DNA of 64,000 nt from Kitasatospora sp. NBC_00374 (lineage in GTDB: Bacteria > Actinomycetota > Actinomycetes > Streptomycetales > Streptomycetaceae). Shown piece by piece: positions 1 through 8,009 of this stretch. The position numbers and the translations under genes are program-made. Every line of letters starts with the position of its first letter. The first letter of the stretch is position 1. The DNA lies in contig NZ_CP107964.1 in assembly GCF_041434935.1 (NCBI RefSeq), positions 1,736,001-1,800,000 of the forward strand. Direction: 5' to 3'. The notes beneath the pieces are model-generated. The model made no database searches, was not told the origin of the DNA, and worked only from the letters and a program-made list of their open reading frames with translations.

Positions 1-258
1 CGGCGGGAGACCGGCCTGACCCCCAAGGCCGCCGCCCGGGTGATCCGCTTCGACCGGGCCCGCCGCCGGCTCGACTCGCCCGGTGCGGGCGGCCTGGCCG
101 GCCTGGCCGCCCGCACCGGCTACTTCGACCAGGCCCACCTGGCCCGCGAGTTCCGCGCCCTGGCCGGCTGCTCCCCCACCCGATGGCTCGCCGAGGAGCG
201 CCCCGGCGCCGCCCGCGGCCGGACGCCCGACCGGGAACTCTCGCGCCCACTCGGGTGA
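1..258 (+). CDS. AraC-family regulator, C-terminal fragment
   Basis: The reading frame is open from the window edge to a TGA at 256-258, giving about 85 residues; the start lies outside the window. The residues match the second helix-turn-helix half of AraC/XylS DNA-binding domains: LAARTGYFDQAHLAREFRAL followed by GCSPTRW. In this family that segment contacts the second half-site and ends in the conserved F/Y-R-x-x-x-G-x-(S/T)-P-x-x-(Y/W) motif. The ligand domain is not visible, so the inducer cannot be guessed. The VOC gene begins 76 nt downstream with its own ribosome binding site, so the two may be co-transcribed. Family assignment is secure; target unknown. Confidence 0.8.
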   Translation, partial: RRETGLTPKAAARVIRFDRARRRLDSPGAGGLAGLAARTGYFDQAHLAREFRALAGCSPTRWLAEERPGAARGRTPDRELSRPLG

Positions 259-334
259 CCTGTTCCCAAACGTCCAAGCCGTCGGCGCCGGGGACGGCGC
301 AGACTGGCCGAAACGGACGAGGAGGTGCACGATC

Positions 335-763
335 ATGACCGACCTGACCCCCGCACCGCAGGTGTGGCCCTCACTACGGGCCGACAACGCCCGGGCCCTG
401 ATCCGGTTCCTGGTGGAGGCCTTCGGCTTCGAGGAGACCGTGGTCTACGGCGAGGGCGAGCAGGTTCACCACGCCCAGCTCTCCTGGCCGGAGGGCGGCG
501 GCATCATGCTGGGCTCCGCCCGCCCGGAGGACGAGGACGACAAGTGGCCGCTGCGCCCCGGGCACTTCGGCGCGTACGTGGTCACCGCCGACCCGGACGC
601 GGTGCACGCCCGGGCCGTCGCCGCCGGGGCCGACATCCTCACCGGGCTGCACGTCACCGACTACGGCTCGCGGGACTTCGCGGCCCGCGACCCGGAGGGC
701 AACCACTGGTCCTTCGGCACCTACCGCGGCGAACCCCGCAAGACCCCGCCCGCGACGGGCTGA
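335..763 (+). CDS. VOC-family (glyoxalase/bleomycin-resistance fold) protein
   Basis: This 142-residue protein has the single-domain VOC layout: two beta-alpha-beta-beta-beta units, with 'DNARALIRFLVEAFGFEE' at the N-terminus and the closing 'ARDPEGNHWSFGTY' strand, in which the Glu/Asp-rich DPEGN is the usual metal-ligand region. Related small proteins are annotated as glyoxalases, dioxygenase-like or PhnB-like enzymes; the substrate cannot be told. ATG 335 is chosen because GGAGGTG lies at 321-327, 7 nt upstream. The frame is open far upstream, but that part has no family similarity. It ends 6 nt before the next gene, so the two are probably translated from one mRNA, possibly with the AraC-type regulator. 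Confidence 0.8.
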   Translation: MTDLTPAPQVWPSLRADNARALIRFLVEAFGFEETVVYGEGEQVHHAQLSWPEGGGIMLGSARPEDEDDKWPLRPGHFGAYVVTADPDAVHARAVAAGADILTGLHVTDYGSRDFAARDPEGNHWSFGTYRGEPRKTPPATG

Positions 764-769
764 CCGGCC

Positions 770-1132
770 GTGTCCGCGACCGCGCCGGAGCGGCTGCGCG
801 CCCTGTGCCTGGCCCTGCCCGAGTGCGAGGAGCGCCTCAGCCACGGCGAGCCCGCCTGGTTCGCCGGCGGGAAGCGGATGTTCGCGACCCTCGCCGACCA
901 CCACCACGACAACCGGTCGGCCTGCTGGACGGCCGCCCCGCCCGGCCTCCAGGAACACCTGGTGGCGGCCGACCCGGACCACTTCTTCCGCCCGCCGTAC
1001 GTCGGCCACCGCGGGTGGCTCGGGATCTACCTGGACGTCGACGTCGACTGGCCGCACCTCGCCGACCTGGTCACGGCCGCGTATCTGCTGGTGGCCCCGG
1101 CGCGGCTGCGGGCGGCGGCCAGCGCACGCTGA
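770..1132 (+). CDS. MmcQ/YjbR-family protein
   Basis: A 120-residue protein starting at GTG 770, 6 nt after the VOC stop. It has the MmcQ/YjbR signature: 'LCLALPECEERLSHGEPAWFAGGKRMFATL' near the N-terminus (CLALP..E..SHG.PAF pattern) and 'PYVGHRGWLGIYLD' in the second half. The fold is a double-wing DNA-binding-like domain (DUF1801/YjbR superfamily) with no established biochemical role. It is full length for the family. There is no obvious Shine-Dalgarno in the short gap, which suggests translational coupling to the VOC gene. Confidence 0.8.
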   Translation: MSATAPERLRALCLALPECEERLSHGEPAWFAGGKRMFATLADHHHDNRSACWTAAPPGLQEHLVAADPDHFFRPPYVGHRGWLGIYLDVDVDWPHLADLVTAAYLLVAPARLRAAASAR

Positions 1133-1432
1133 CGGGCCGTCCCGTCCTCCACCGAACTCGCCTGCTCCGTCGGCCCGTTGACGCCAGCGTCCAGGCGGAA
1201 GGGGTGGCCGGCCTGCCGGTGGCGGGTGGGCTGCGTGCGTGCGTGCGCCCAGGAGAGCAGTGTCCCTCGCCGACGGCCGTCGCCTCCTCACACGTGCCGT
1301 GAAGGTAGTGCCCGCCGCCGCACCGGTCAAGAGCCGGAACCGGACCCGGACCGGGCCTTGACGCATCAAGTTAGGAAACTTAACTTATGGATCCTCTCCT
1401 GCGCTCGCCCCCTCTCACCCCACGGAGTTCCC
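1133..1432. other. Intergenic region upstream of the amino-acid permease
   Basis: 300 nt without a credible gene. The first two thirds are GC-rich with no clear structure apart from a short GTGC tandem run near 1235-1246. The last 75 nt hold the permease promoter and an inverted repeat, listed separately. Confidence 0.6.
1358..1386 (+). promoter_or_regulatory. Promoter with overlapping palindrome for the permease gene
   Basis: TTGACG (1358-1363) and TAACTT (1381-1386) are spaced by 17 nt, a good vegetative-type promoter. AAGTTA (1368-1373) and TAACTT (1381-1386) form a perfect 6-bp inverted repeat around a 7-nt spacer; it covers the spacer and the -10 box, the position expected of a repressor operator. 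The regulator is unknown. Confidence 0.55.
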
Positions 1433-2845
1433 ATGTCCGGGACGCTCAGCAGACGGATCGGCCTGTTCCAGGCCACCGCCATCAACATGAGCCAGATGTG
1501 CGGCATCGGCCCGTTCGTCACCATCCCGCTGATGGTCGCGGCCTTCGGCGGCCCACAGGCGGTGATCGGCTGGATCGCCGGCGCGGTCCTCGCCCTGGTC
1601 GACGGGCTGGTCTGGGCCGAACTCGGCGCCTCGCTCCCCGGCTCCGGAGGTTCCTACGTCTACCTCCGCGAGGCCTTCCAGTACCGGACCGGCCGTCTGA
1701 TGCCGTTCCTGTTCGTCTGGACGGCGATGCTCTTCATTCCGCTGATCATGTCCACCGGCGTGGTCGGCTTCGTCCAGTACCTCGGCTACCTCTGGCCCTC
1801 GATGGGGCAGGGCGAGGGCGACCTGGTCGGCCTCGCCGTGGTGGGCCTGGTGGTGGTGCTGCTCTGGCGCAAGGTGGAGAGCATCGCCAGACTCACCACC
1901 GTGATGTGGGGCGTCATGATCGTCGCCGTGGGCGCCGTGATCGTCGCCTGCTACAGCGACTTCTCGCCGACGATGGCCTTCAGCTGGCCCGCGCACGCCG
2001 TCGACCTGACCCGCGGCCAGTTCTGGCTCGGCTTCGCCGCCGGCCTGACCATCGGCATCTACGACTACCTCGGCTACAACACCGCCGCCTACCTGGGCGC
2101 CGAGGTCAGACGGCCCGGCCGGGTGCTGCCGCGCGCCATCGTGTTCTCGATCACCGGCATCATGGCCATCTACCTGCTGCTCCAGATCGGCGTCCTCGGC
2201 GCGATCGACTGGCACGAGATGCTCGACCCCGGCTCGGTCGCCTCCAGGTCCGTCGCCTCCGCGGTGCTGGAGCGCGTCTGGGGCCCCGCGGCGGCCGACG
2301 TGGTGACCGTACTGATCCTGGTCACCGCCTTCGCCTCCGTGCTGACCGGCCTGCTCGGCGGATCCCGGGTGCCCTTCGACGCCGCCAACGACCGGGTCTT
2401 CTTCCGCTCCTTCGGCAGGCTGCACAGCCGCCACCACTTCCCGGTGCTCGGCCTGGTCGCGATGGGCACGATGACCGCCGTCGGTTTCCTGATCGGCCGG
2501 CACACCGATCTGGCCACCCTGATCAGCCTGCTGACCACCGTCATGGTGATCGTCCAGGCGTTCGCCCAGATCCTCGCCGCCACGGTGCTGCGCCGCCGCC
2601 GGCCCGACCTGCCGCGCCCGTACCGGATGTGGCTCTACCCCGCTCCGAGCATCCTGGCCGCCGCCGGATGGCTGGTCATCTACGGCTACGCGGACCGCAA
2701 CGCGCCCGGCCTGCACCCGATCGAGTGGTCGCTGGTGTGGGTGGCGGCCGGCGGCCTCGCCTTCCTGGTCTGGTCCCGGGCCGAACGGGTCTGGCCGTTC
2801 GCACCCGCCGAGATCCGCGAGGCGGGGGTGCCCACCGAGGTCTGA
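1433..2845 (+). CDS. APC-superfamily amino-acid permease
   Basis: A 470-residue integral membrane protein with about 12 hydrophobic segments. The N-terminal 'GLFQATAINMSQMCGIGPFVTIPLMV' is the broken TM1 typical of amino acid/polyamine/organocation transporters, and 'WAELGASLPGSGGSYVYLREAF' is the conserved loop after TM2. 'GIYDYLGYNTAAYLGAEVRRPGRVLPRAI' matches the TM6 and following loop region. It probably takes up an amino acid or related amine with proton coupling; the exact substrate is not readable. ATG 1433 follows GGAG at 1423-1426. The gene is alone on its transcript: it has its own promoter, and a convergent MFS gene ends 97 nt downstream. Confidence 0.85.
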   Translation: MSGTLSRRIGLFQATAINMSQMCGIGPFVTIPLMVAAFGGPQAVIGWIAGAVLALVDGLVWAELGASLPGSGGSYVYLREAFQYRTGRLMPFLFVWTAMLFIPLIMSTGVVGFVQYLGYLWPSMGQGEGDLVGLAVVGLVVVLLWRKVESIARLTTVMWGVMIVAVGAVIVACYSDFSPTMAFSWPAHAVDLTRGQFWLGFAAGLTIGIYDYLGYNTAAYLGAEVRRPGRVLPRAIVFSITGIMAIYLLLQIGVLGAIDWHEMLDPGSVASRSVASAVLERVWGPAAADVVTVLILVTAFASVLTGLLGGSRVPFDAANDRVFFRSFGRLHSRHHFPVLGLVAMGTMTAVGFLIGRHTDLATLISLLTTVMVIVQAFAQILAATVLRRRRPDLPRPYRMWLYPAPSILAAAGWLVIYGYADRNAPGLHPIEWSLVWVAAGGLAFLVWSRAERVWPFAPAEIREAGVPTEV

Positions 2846-2942
2846 TTCCCCCCGCCGCGCACAACGCAACCGGATGGGCATCTGCCACCGCAACGGCCCG
2901 GCCGACCGGAAGTGGGTCCTGCCGGTCTGACTCCGTCCGGGC

Positions 2943-4268
2943 TCAGGCCGCGCCCACCGGCCCGTCGGCGGACGCCCCGGCGCACCCGTCGGCGGGCTGC
3001 GCGGTCACCCGGTCCGCGGGCACCGGCGTCGCGTACGCCTCGGCGACGGTCGCCCGGTCGAAGACCCGCCAGGTCGCGGCCGACACCAGCACCGCGACCA
3101 CGAAGCCCACCCAGTACGGCGCCGTCAGCCCGAAGCCACCGGCCAGTGCGCCGCCCAGCAGCGCGCCGAGGCAGTTGCCGCCGGCCGCGATGAACAGGTT
3201 GCTGCTGCCGACCCGGCCGAGCATCTCCGGCGGCGTCAGCCGCTGGCGCAGCGAACTCGCCACGATCCCCCACAGCGCGCCGTGCACCCCGAAGGCGAAC
3301 AGGGCGAACCCGATCAGGTAGGGATCACGGGAGGTCGCCAGGGCCAGGTGCAGCCCGGCCTCCACCAGCAGCCCGACCCGGATCGTCCAGGTCGCCGTCA
3401 CCCGGGCGATCAGCCGGTCGCCGACCACCGAGCCGAGCACGCCGCCGGCGGCCATGCAGGTGAACAGCAGCCCGTAGCCGACCGACCCGAGGTGCAGCCG
3501 CTGCGAGGCGAGCAGGACCAGCACCGCGGTCGCGGCGGTCAGCGTCACGTTCAGCAGCCCGATCAGCACCGCCATGGTGCGCAGCAGCCGCTGCCGCACC
3601 AGCCAGCGCAGGCCCTCCGCCATCTCCCCGACGACCGAGCGCGGCCCGGCGGGCCCCGGCTGCGGGCCGCTCGCCGGGGCCGCCCGGTAGACGCCGCCGA
3701 CCAGGCCGATCAGGACGGCGCTGGCGGCGTACGTGGCGGCGTTGGCGAGGAACGGCAGGCCGGCGGCCAGCACGAACAGGAACCCGCCGAGCGGCCCGGC
3801 GACCATCTGCTGCATCAGGGTGGCACCGCCGAACAGCAGTCCGTTCGCCCGTTCCAGGCGCTCCCGGGGCACCACCGCCGGGAGGACCGCCTGACTCGCC
3901 GCGCGGAACACGATCTCGCCGGTGTTGACCACGAACAGCACGGCGTAGAGCAGCGGGAGGCCGGCGTGCCCGGTCGCGACCGCCGCGGCCAGCACCCCCA
4001 TCGCGACGACCCGCACCCAGTCCACCACGACCATCAGCCGGCGCCGGTCGGTCCGGTCGACCAGCACCCCGCCGGGCAGCGCGAACAGCAGCCAGGGCAG
4101 CCAGCCGACCCCGGCGGCGGCGGAGACCAGCAGCGGATCGTCCGTCCGGGCGGCGACCAGCAGCGGGGTCGCCACCATCGCCAGTCCGCTGCCCAGCGCC
4201 GAGGTCGTACTCGCCGCCCAGAGTCTGACGAACCGCCCGCCGAGCCGCGCCACCCCGTTGTCGTCCAT
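2943..4268 (-). CDS. MFS transporter (enterobactin/macrolide-efflux type)
   Basis: A 441-residue protein with 12 hydrophobic segments. 'FVRLWAASTTSALGSGLAMVATPLLVAART' at the N-terminus and 'LPGGVLVDRTDRRRLMVVVDWVRV' (motif A-like loop with DRTDRRR) are characteristic of the EntS/MefA-like MFS exporters. The C-terminus has a polar tail of about 35 residues rich in Ala, Asp and Gly. Start: ATG at 4268, giving MDDNGVARLGG. A GTG nine codons upstream is possible but adds nothing conserved. The gene runs convergent to the permease and is 52 nt downstream of the ROK gene remnant on the same strand. The exported substrate is unknown. Confidence 0.85.
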   Translation of the reverse strand: MDDNGVARLGGRFVRLWAASTTSALGSGLAMVATPLLVAARTDDPLLVSAAAGVGWLPWLLFALPGGVLVDRTDRRRLMVVVDWVRVVAMGVLAAAVATGHAGLPLLYAVLFVVNTGEIVFRAASQAVLPAVVPRERLERANGLLFGGATLMQQMVAGPLGGFLFVLAAGLPFLANAATYAASAVLIGLVGGVYRAAPASGPQPGPAGPRSVVGEMAEGLRWLVRQRLLRTMAVLIGLLNVTLTAATAVLVLLASQRLHLGSVGYGLLFTCMAAGGVLGSVVGDRLIARVTATWTIRVGLLVEAGLHLALATSRDPYLIGFALFAFGVHGALWGIVASSLRQRLTPPEMLGRVGSSNLFIAAGGNCLGALLGGALAGGFGLTAPYWVGFVVAVLVSAATWRVFDRATVAEAYATPVPADRVTAQPADGCAGASADGPVGAA

Positions 4269-4320
4269 GGCGCGCGAACCTACCAGAGCGCACACGGACG
4301 GTCCTCGGAGTTTCGCCGGC

Positions 4321-5510
4321 TCAGCCCTGGCCGGCCGTGCGGCGTTCGAAGACCTCGGGGCGGGCGGTGCCGAGCGCGGTGGCCAGCGCGCCCCGCAGGA
4401 CGGCCTCGTCGCCGAGGACGCTGGCGGCCAGCCGGGGGCGCAGCGGGGTGAGACGGTACAGGGCCTGTTCCACGGGTTCGAGCAGCAGGTCCGCGCCGTG
4501 GCCGAGGCCGCCGCCGAGCACCACCAGGTCGGGGTCGAGCACCGCAGAGACGACCGCCAGCGAGTAGGCGAGCTGCTCGGCCTCCCGGCGGACGGCCTCG
4601 GCGGCCCGCGGGTCGCCGGCCCGGGCGGCGGCGAAGACCTGCTTGGCCGTCAGCGGCCCCGCCAGGCCGAGTTCCGTGGCCGAGCGCACCACGGACTGGG
4701 CGGCGGCGGCCTCCTCCAGGGTGCCGCGGCCCGGCAGCGGGAGGAGCCCGATCTCGCCGGCCGCGCCGTGCGCACCGCGCTGCAGTTCGCCGTCGGCGAC
4801 CACGCCCATCCCGAGGCCGGTCCCGATCAGCAGGTAGACGAAGAGCCGGCTGCCGGCGCCCGCGCCGCACGCGTACTCGCCGAGGGCGGCCAGGTTGGCG
4901 TCGTTGTGCACGCTGATCCGGGTCTCCAGCCCGGCCTCGATCCGGGGAGGTTGGGCGCGTACTGCACGCGCTGCTCGGTCTCGTCCCAGACGCCCGGGCT
5001 GCCGATCGCCGCGTGCACCACGTCGGCGGGGCCGAGGCCGGCCTCGGCGGTGGCGGTGCGGGCGGCGGCGATCACCGCGTCGGCGACGGCGTTGGCGGTA
5101 CGGCCCCGGTTGGGAACGTCCTGTCGGGTGACGATCCCGCCGGCGAGGTCGGCGAGGGCGACCCGCAGCCGGGCCCGGCCGATGTCGATGCCCAGCACGT
5201 GTCCGGCCGTCGGGTCCGGTTCGTAGAGCACCGCGATCCGGCCGCGTTCGGGGGCCAGCAGGCCGGCCTCGCGGACCAGGCCGGCCTGCTCCAGGGTGGC
5301 GAGCGCGGCCGAGACGGTGGGTTTGGACAGCCCCGTGTCGCGGGCCAGCTGGGCCCGGGAGGAGGGGCCGCCGGTGCGCAGCCGTTCGAGCAGCAGCCAC
5401 TCGTTGTTGCTGCGCAGACGCTGTCTGCTCCACGGTTGCGGCGCGTGGAGCTGCCGCATCGGTCCCGGAGCGGCCTCCGGGCCGTCGGCCGGCGCGGGGC
5501 GGGGGCTCAT
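4321..5510 (-). pseudogene. ROK-family repressor beside xylFGH, frameshifted
   Basis: The N-terminal half starts at ATG 5510 behind GGAGGAA. It carries a winged helix-turn-helix ('LARDTGLSKPTVSAALATLE') and the ROK start 'GHVLGIDIGRARLRVALADL', and reads to 'QYAPNLP' at about 4950. The rest of the ROK domain ('RISVHNDANLAALGEYACGAG', 'LIGTGLGMGVVADGELQRGAHGAAGEIG', 'LDPDLVVLGGGL') continues in another frame to a stop at 4321. The shift falls near 4940-4950 and amounts to a loss of 1 nt modulo 3. The usual ROK spacing from NLP to the NDAN motif is about 22 residues and here about 13, so a deletion of roughly 25-28 nt fits better than a single base. Next to a xylose-type transporter the expected role is a sugar repressor (Rok7B7/XylR type). 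The zinc-motif cysteines common in ROK regulators are not evident. Confidence 0.8.
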
Positions 5511-5608
5511 CGGTTCCTCCGGGCGGTTGCAGCTGTCGTCCGGCGGCAACTCTATGCAATCGGCGGCCGGGGCCGGGGCGGCTCGGTCCGGCCGGCCGGC
5601 CGGCCGGG

Positions 5609-5818
5609 TCAGCCGGCCCCGACCGCCACCCGCTGGGCCAGCAGCACCCGGGCCCGGGCGAGGGCCGCGCCGGGGTCCCGCACTCCGGTGTAGACGCAGA
5701 CCGTGTACAGCGCGTCCTCCTGCCGGCGCCGGGCCTTCCGGTCGGGTGCCGGCAGGCCGGCCAGGCCGTCGAGCTCGCGGACGAGCCGGTCGAGTGCGGT
5801 GTAGTCGATCAGCGGCAT
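5609..5818 (-). CDS. Small DUF5133-like protein
   Basis: A 69-residue protein starting at ATG 5818 (MPLIDYTALDRLVREL). The central segment 'ARRRQEDALYTVCVYTGVRD' followed by an Ala/Arg-rich helix matches the short streptomycete DUF5133 family, whose members have an E-D-x-x-Y-T-x-C-V-x-T-G core. No function is known. A weak GGAG lies about 10 nt upstream. It sits between the sugar importer and its repressor, transcribed with the repressor. No signal peptide or membrane segment. Confidence 0.6.
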   Translation of the reverse strand: MPLIDYTALDRLVRELDGLAGLPAPDRKARRRQEDALYTVCVYTGVRDPGAALARARVLLAQRVAVGAG

Positions 5819-6092
5819 GGAACCACTCCGTAGCGAAGGCGGTGAGTCGGAAGGCGGGTACCCGCGATCCCCGGAGGCAACCCGCAGGCCGCGAACGTTC
5901 CCGGTTCTTCCCCCGCTCCCCTCCCCAACCGGCACAAACCACCCACAGTCCGGCGCGGCCGTCCGCTCCCGACGGGGTGGCACCCGAATGGCCGTACCGG
6001 CACCGCCCCAAGATTGTTTCGAATGGCGCGACCGCACGGATCGCCGGACACTCGGAGTCCGGGGGGCATCTCGACGTATTGAGAGGCGACCC

Positions 6093-7199
6093 GTGAAATC
6101 ACGATCCACCGGGATTGTCGTCGGCGCTGCGGCGGCATCCCTTCTTCTTGCGCTCACCTCCTGCGGCAGCGCCGCCCAGTCGACGGGCTCCTCCTCCTCC
6201 GGAAGCGGCAGCGGAACCGGAGCGGTGAAGATCGGTGTACTCCTTCCGGAGTCCAAGACCACCCGCTACGAGCAGTTCGACAAGCCGTTGCTGGAGGCCC
6301 GGATCAAGGAGCTGGCCCCGAACGCGCAGATCGACTACTACAACGCCAACCAGGACGCCACGCTCCAGCAGACCCAGGTCGACACGGCCCTCACCAAGGG
6401 CAACCAGGTCCTGGTGCTGGACGCGGTGGACGCCAAGTCCATCCAGGCCTCGGTCCAGAAGGCGCACGACGCCGGCGTCAAGGTGGTCGCCTACGACCGG
6501 CTGGCACAGGGCCCGGTCGACTCGTACGTGTCCTTCGACAACAACAAGGTCGGCCAGCTGCAGGGCGAGGCGCTGGTCGCCGCGATCGGCGACAAGGCCT
6601 CGGCCGGCAAGATCATCATGATCAACGGCTCTCCCACCGACCCGAACGCGGCCCAGTTCAAGGCCGGCGCGCACAGCGCCATCGACGGGAAGCTGACCAT
6701 CGGCAAGGAGTACGACACCCCCAACTGGGACCCGAACAACGCCAACCAGGAGGCCGCCGCGGGCATCACCGCCATCGGCGCCCCGAACGTGGTCGGGGTC
6801 TACTCGGCCAACGACGGCATGGCGGCGGGTATCTCGACCGCGCTGAAGGCGGCCAACCTCAGCGTCCCGCTGACCGGCCAGGACGCCCAGCTGGACGCCG
6901 TGCAGCGGATCCTGATCGACACCCAGACGATGTCCATCTACAAGCCGTACAAGCCGGAGACGGACATCGCGGGCGCGATGGCCGTGCAGCTGGCGCAGGG
7001 CAAGACGCTCGGGAAGGACCTGGTGCCCACCACCGTCACCAGCGGCAGCGGGCAGACCGTGCCGGCCAATCTGATCACGCCGATCGTGCTGGTCAAGGAC
7101 AACATCAAGAGCACCGTGGTCGCGGACGGCCTCTACACCGTGGCGCAGATCTGCACGCCCGACTACGCCGCGGCCTGCACCGCCGCAGGGCTCCAGTAA
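6093..7199 (+). CDS. xylF: Sugar ABC transporter substrate-binding lipoprotein (XylF-like)
   Basis: A 368-residue lipoprotein. Residues 1-24 form a lipoprotein signal ending in the lipobox LTSC with Cys24, followed by a Ser/Gly-rich linker. From about residue 45 it is a periplasmic-binding-protein type 1 domain: 'VKIGVLLPESKTTRYEQFD', 'VLVLDAVDAKSIQASVQKAHDAG', 'VKVVAYDRL', and 'GVYSANDGMAAGI'. This resembles the D-xylose-binding protein XylF. It should capture a pentose outside the membrane and deliver it to the ATPase and permease encoded next. GTG 6093 is chosen because GAGAGG lies 6 nt upstream and the signal peptide begins there. First gene of a three-gene operon; an AT-richer patch (6011-6026) in the 270-nt leader may carry the ROK site. 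Confidence 0.85.
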   Translation: MKSRSTGIVVGAAAASLLLALTSCGSAAQSTGSSSSGSGSGTGAVKIGVLLPESKTTRYEQFDKPLLEARIKELAPNAQIDYYNANQDATLQQTQVDTALTKGNQVLVLDAVDAKSIQASVQKAHDAGVKVVAYDRLAQGPVDSYVSFDNNKVGQLQGEALVAAIGDKASAGKIIMINGSPTDPNAAQFKAGAHSAIDGKLTIGKEYDTPNWDPNNANQEAAAGITAIGAPNVVGVYSANDGMAAGISTALKAANLSVPLTGQDAQLDAVQRILIDTQTMSIYKPYKPETDIAGAMAVQLAQGKTLGKDLVPTTVTSGSGQTVPANLITPIVLVKDNIKSTVVADGLYTVAQICTPDYAAACTAAGLQ

Positions 7200-7229
7200 C
7201 CGACCGTCGTCCAGGAGGAGTTGATAGCC

Positions 7230-8009
7230 ATGGCGGGTCCTCCCGTGCTGGCGCTGCGTAGCATCTCCAAGCGGTTCGGCGCGGTGCAGGCCCTCACCGA
7301 GGTCGAGATGGAGGTGGCGGCAGGCGAGGTGGTCGCCCTGGTGGGCGACAACGGCGCCGGCAAGTCCACGCTGGTGAAGGCGATCGCCGGGGTCAACCAG
7401 CCCGACGAGGGCGTCATCGAGTGGCAGGGCCGGTCGGTGAACATCCACCGGCCGCAGGACGCCCAGCACCTCGGCATCGCCACCGTCTACCAGGACCTCG
7501 CGCTCTGCGACAACCTCGACGTGGTCGGCAATCTCTTCCTCGGACGCGAGCTGAAGCGCTACGGGGTGCTCAACGAGGTCGCGATGGAGAAGCGCTCGCG
7601 CGAGCTGCTCAACACGCTGTCGATCCGGATCCCGAGCGTGCGGATCCCGATCGCCTCGCTCTCCGGAGGCCAGCGGCAGACCGTGGCGATCGCCCGGGCG
7701 CTGATCGGCGAGCCCAAGATCGTCATTCTGGACGAACCCACCGCCGCCCTCGGCGTGGAGCAGACCGCCCAGGTCCTCGACCTGGTGGAGCGGCTCCGCG
7801 ACCGGGGGCTCGGCGTGATCCTGGTCAGCCACAACATGGCCGACGTGATGGCGGTGGCCGACAGGGTGGCGGTGCTGCGGCTGGGCCGCAACAACGGCGT
7901 CTTCGACGTCCGGTACACCAACCAGCAGGAGATCATCTCCGCCATCACCGGCGCCACCGACAACGCCGTGACCCGGCGGCAGGCCCGCGGCCAGGAGGGG
8001 ACCTCATGA
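7230..8009 (+). CDS. xylG: Sugar ABC transporter ATP-binding protein (XylG-like)
   Basis: A 259-residue single-domain ABC ATPase: Walker A 'GDNGAGKST', signature 'LSGGQRQ', Walker B 'IVILDEPTAALG' and the switch 'VSHN'. It is close to the short, one-domain sugar ATPases that pair with XylF/RbsB-type binding proteins in actinobacteria, whereas the enterobacterial XylG has two ATPase domains. It energises import through the permease encoded downstream. ATG 7230 lies 9 nt after AGGAGGAG; the TTG at 7221 is too close to that site. The stop overlaps the permease start (ATGA at 8006-8009), indicating tight translational coupling. Confidence 0.88.
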   Translation: MAGPPVLALRSISKRFGAVQALTEVEMEVAAGEVVALVGDNGAGKSTLVKAIAGVNQPDEGVIEWQGRSVNIHRPQDAQHLGIATVYQDLALCDNLDVVGNLFLGRELKRYGVLNEVAMEKRSRELLNTLSIRIPSVRIPIASLSGGQRQTVAIARALIGEPKIVILDEPTAALGVEQTAQVLDLVERLRDRGLGVILVSHNMADVMAVADRVAVLRLGRNNGVFDVRYTNQQEIISAITGATDNAVTRRQARGQEGTS

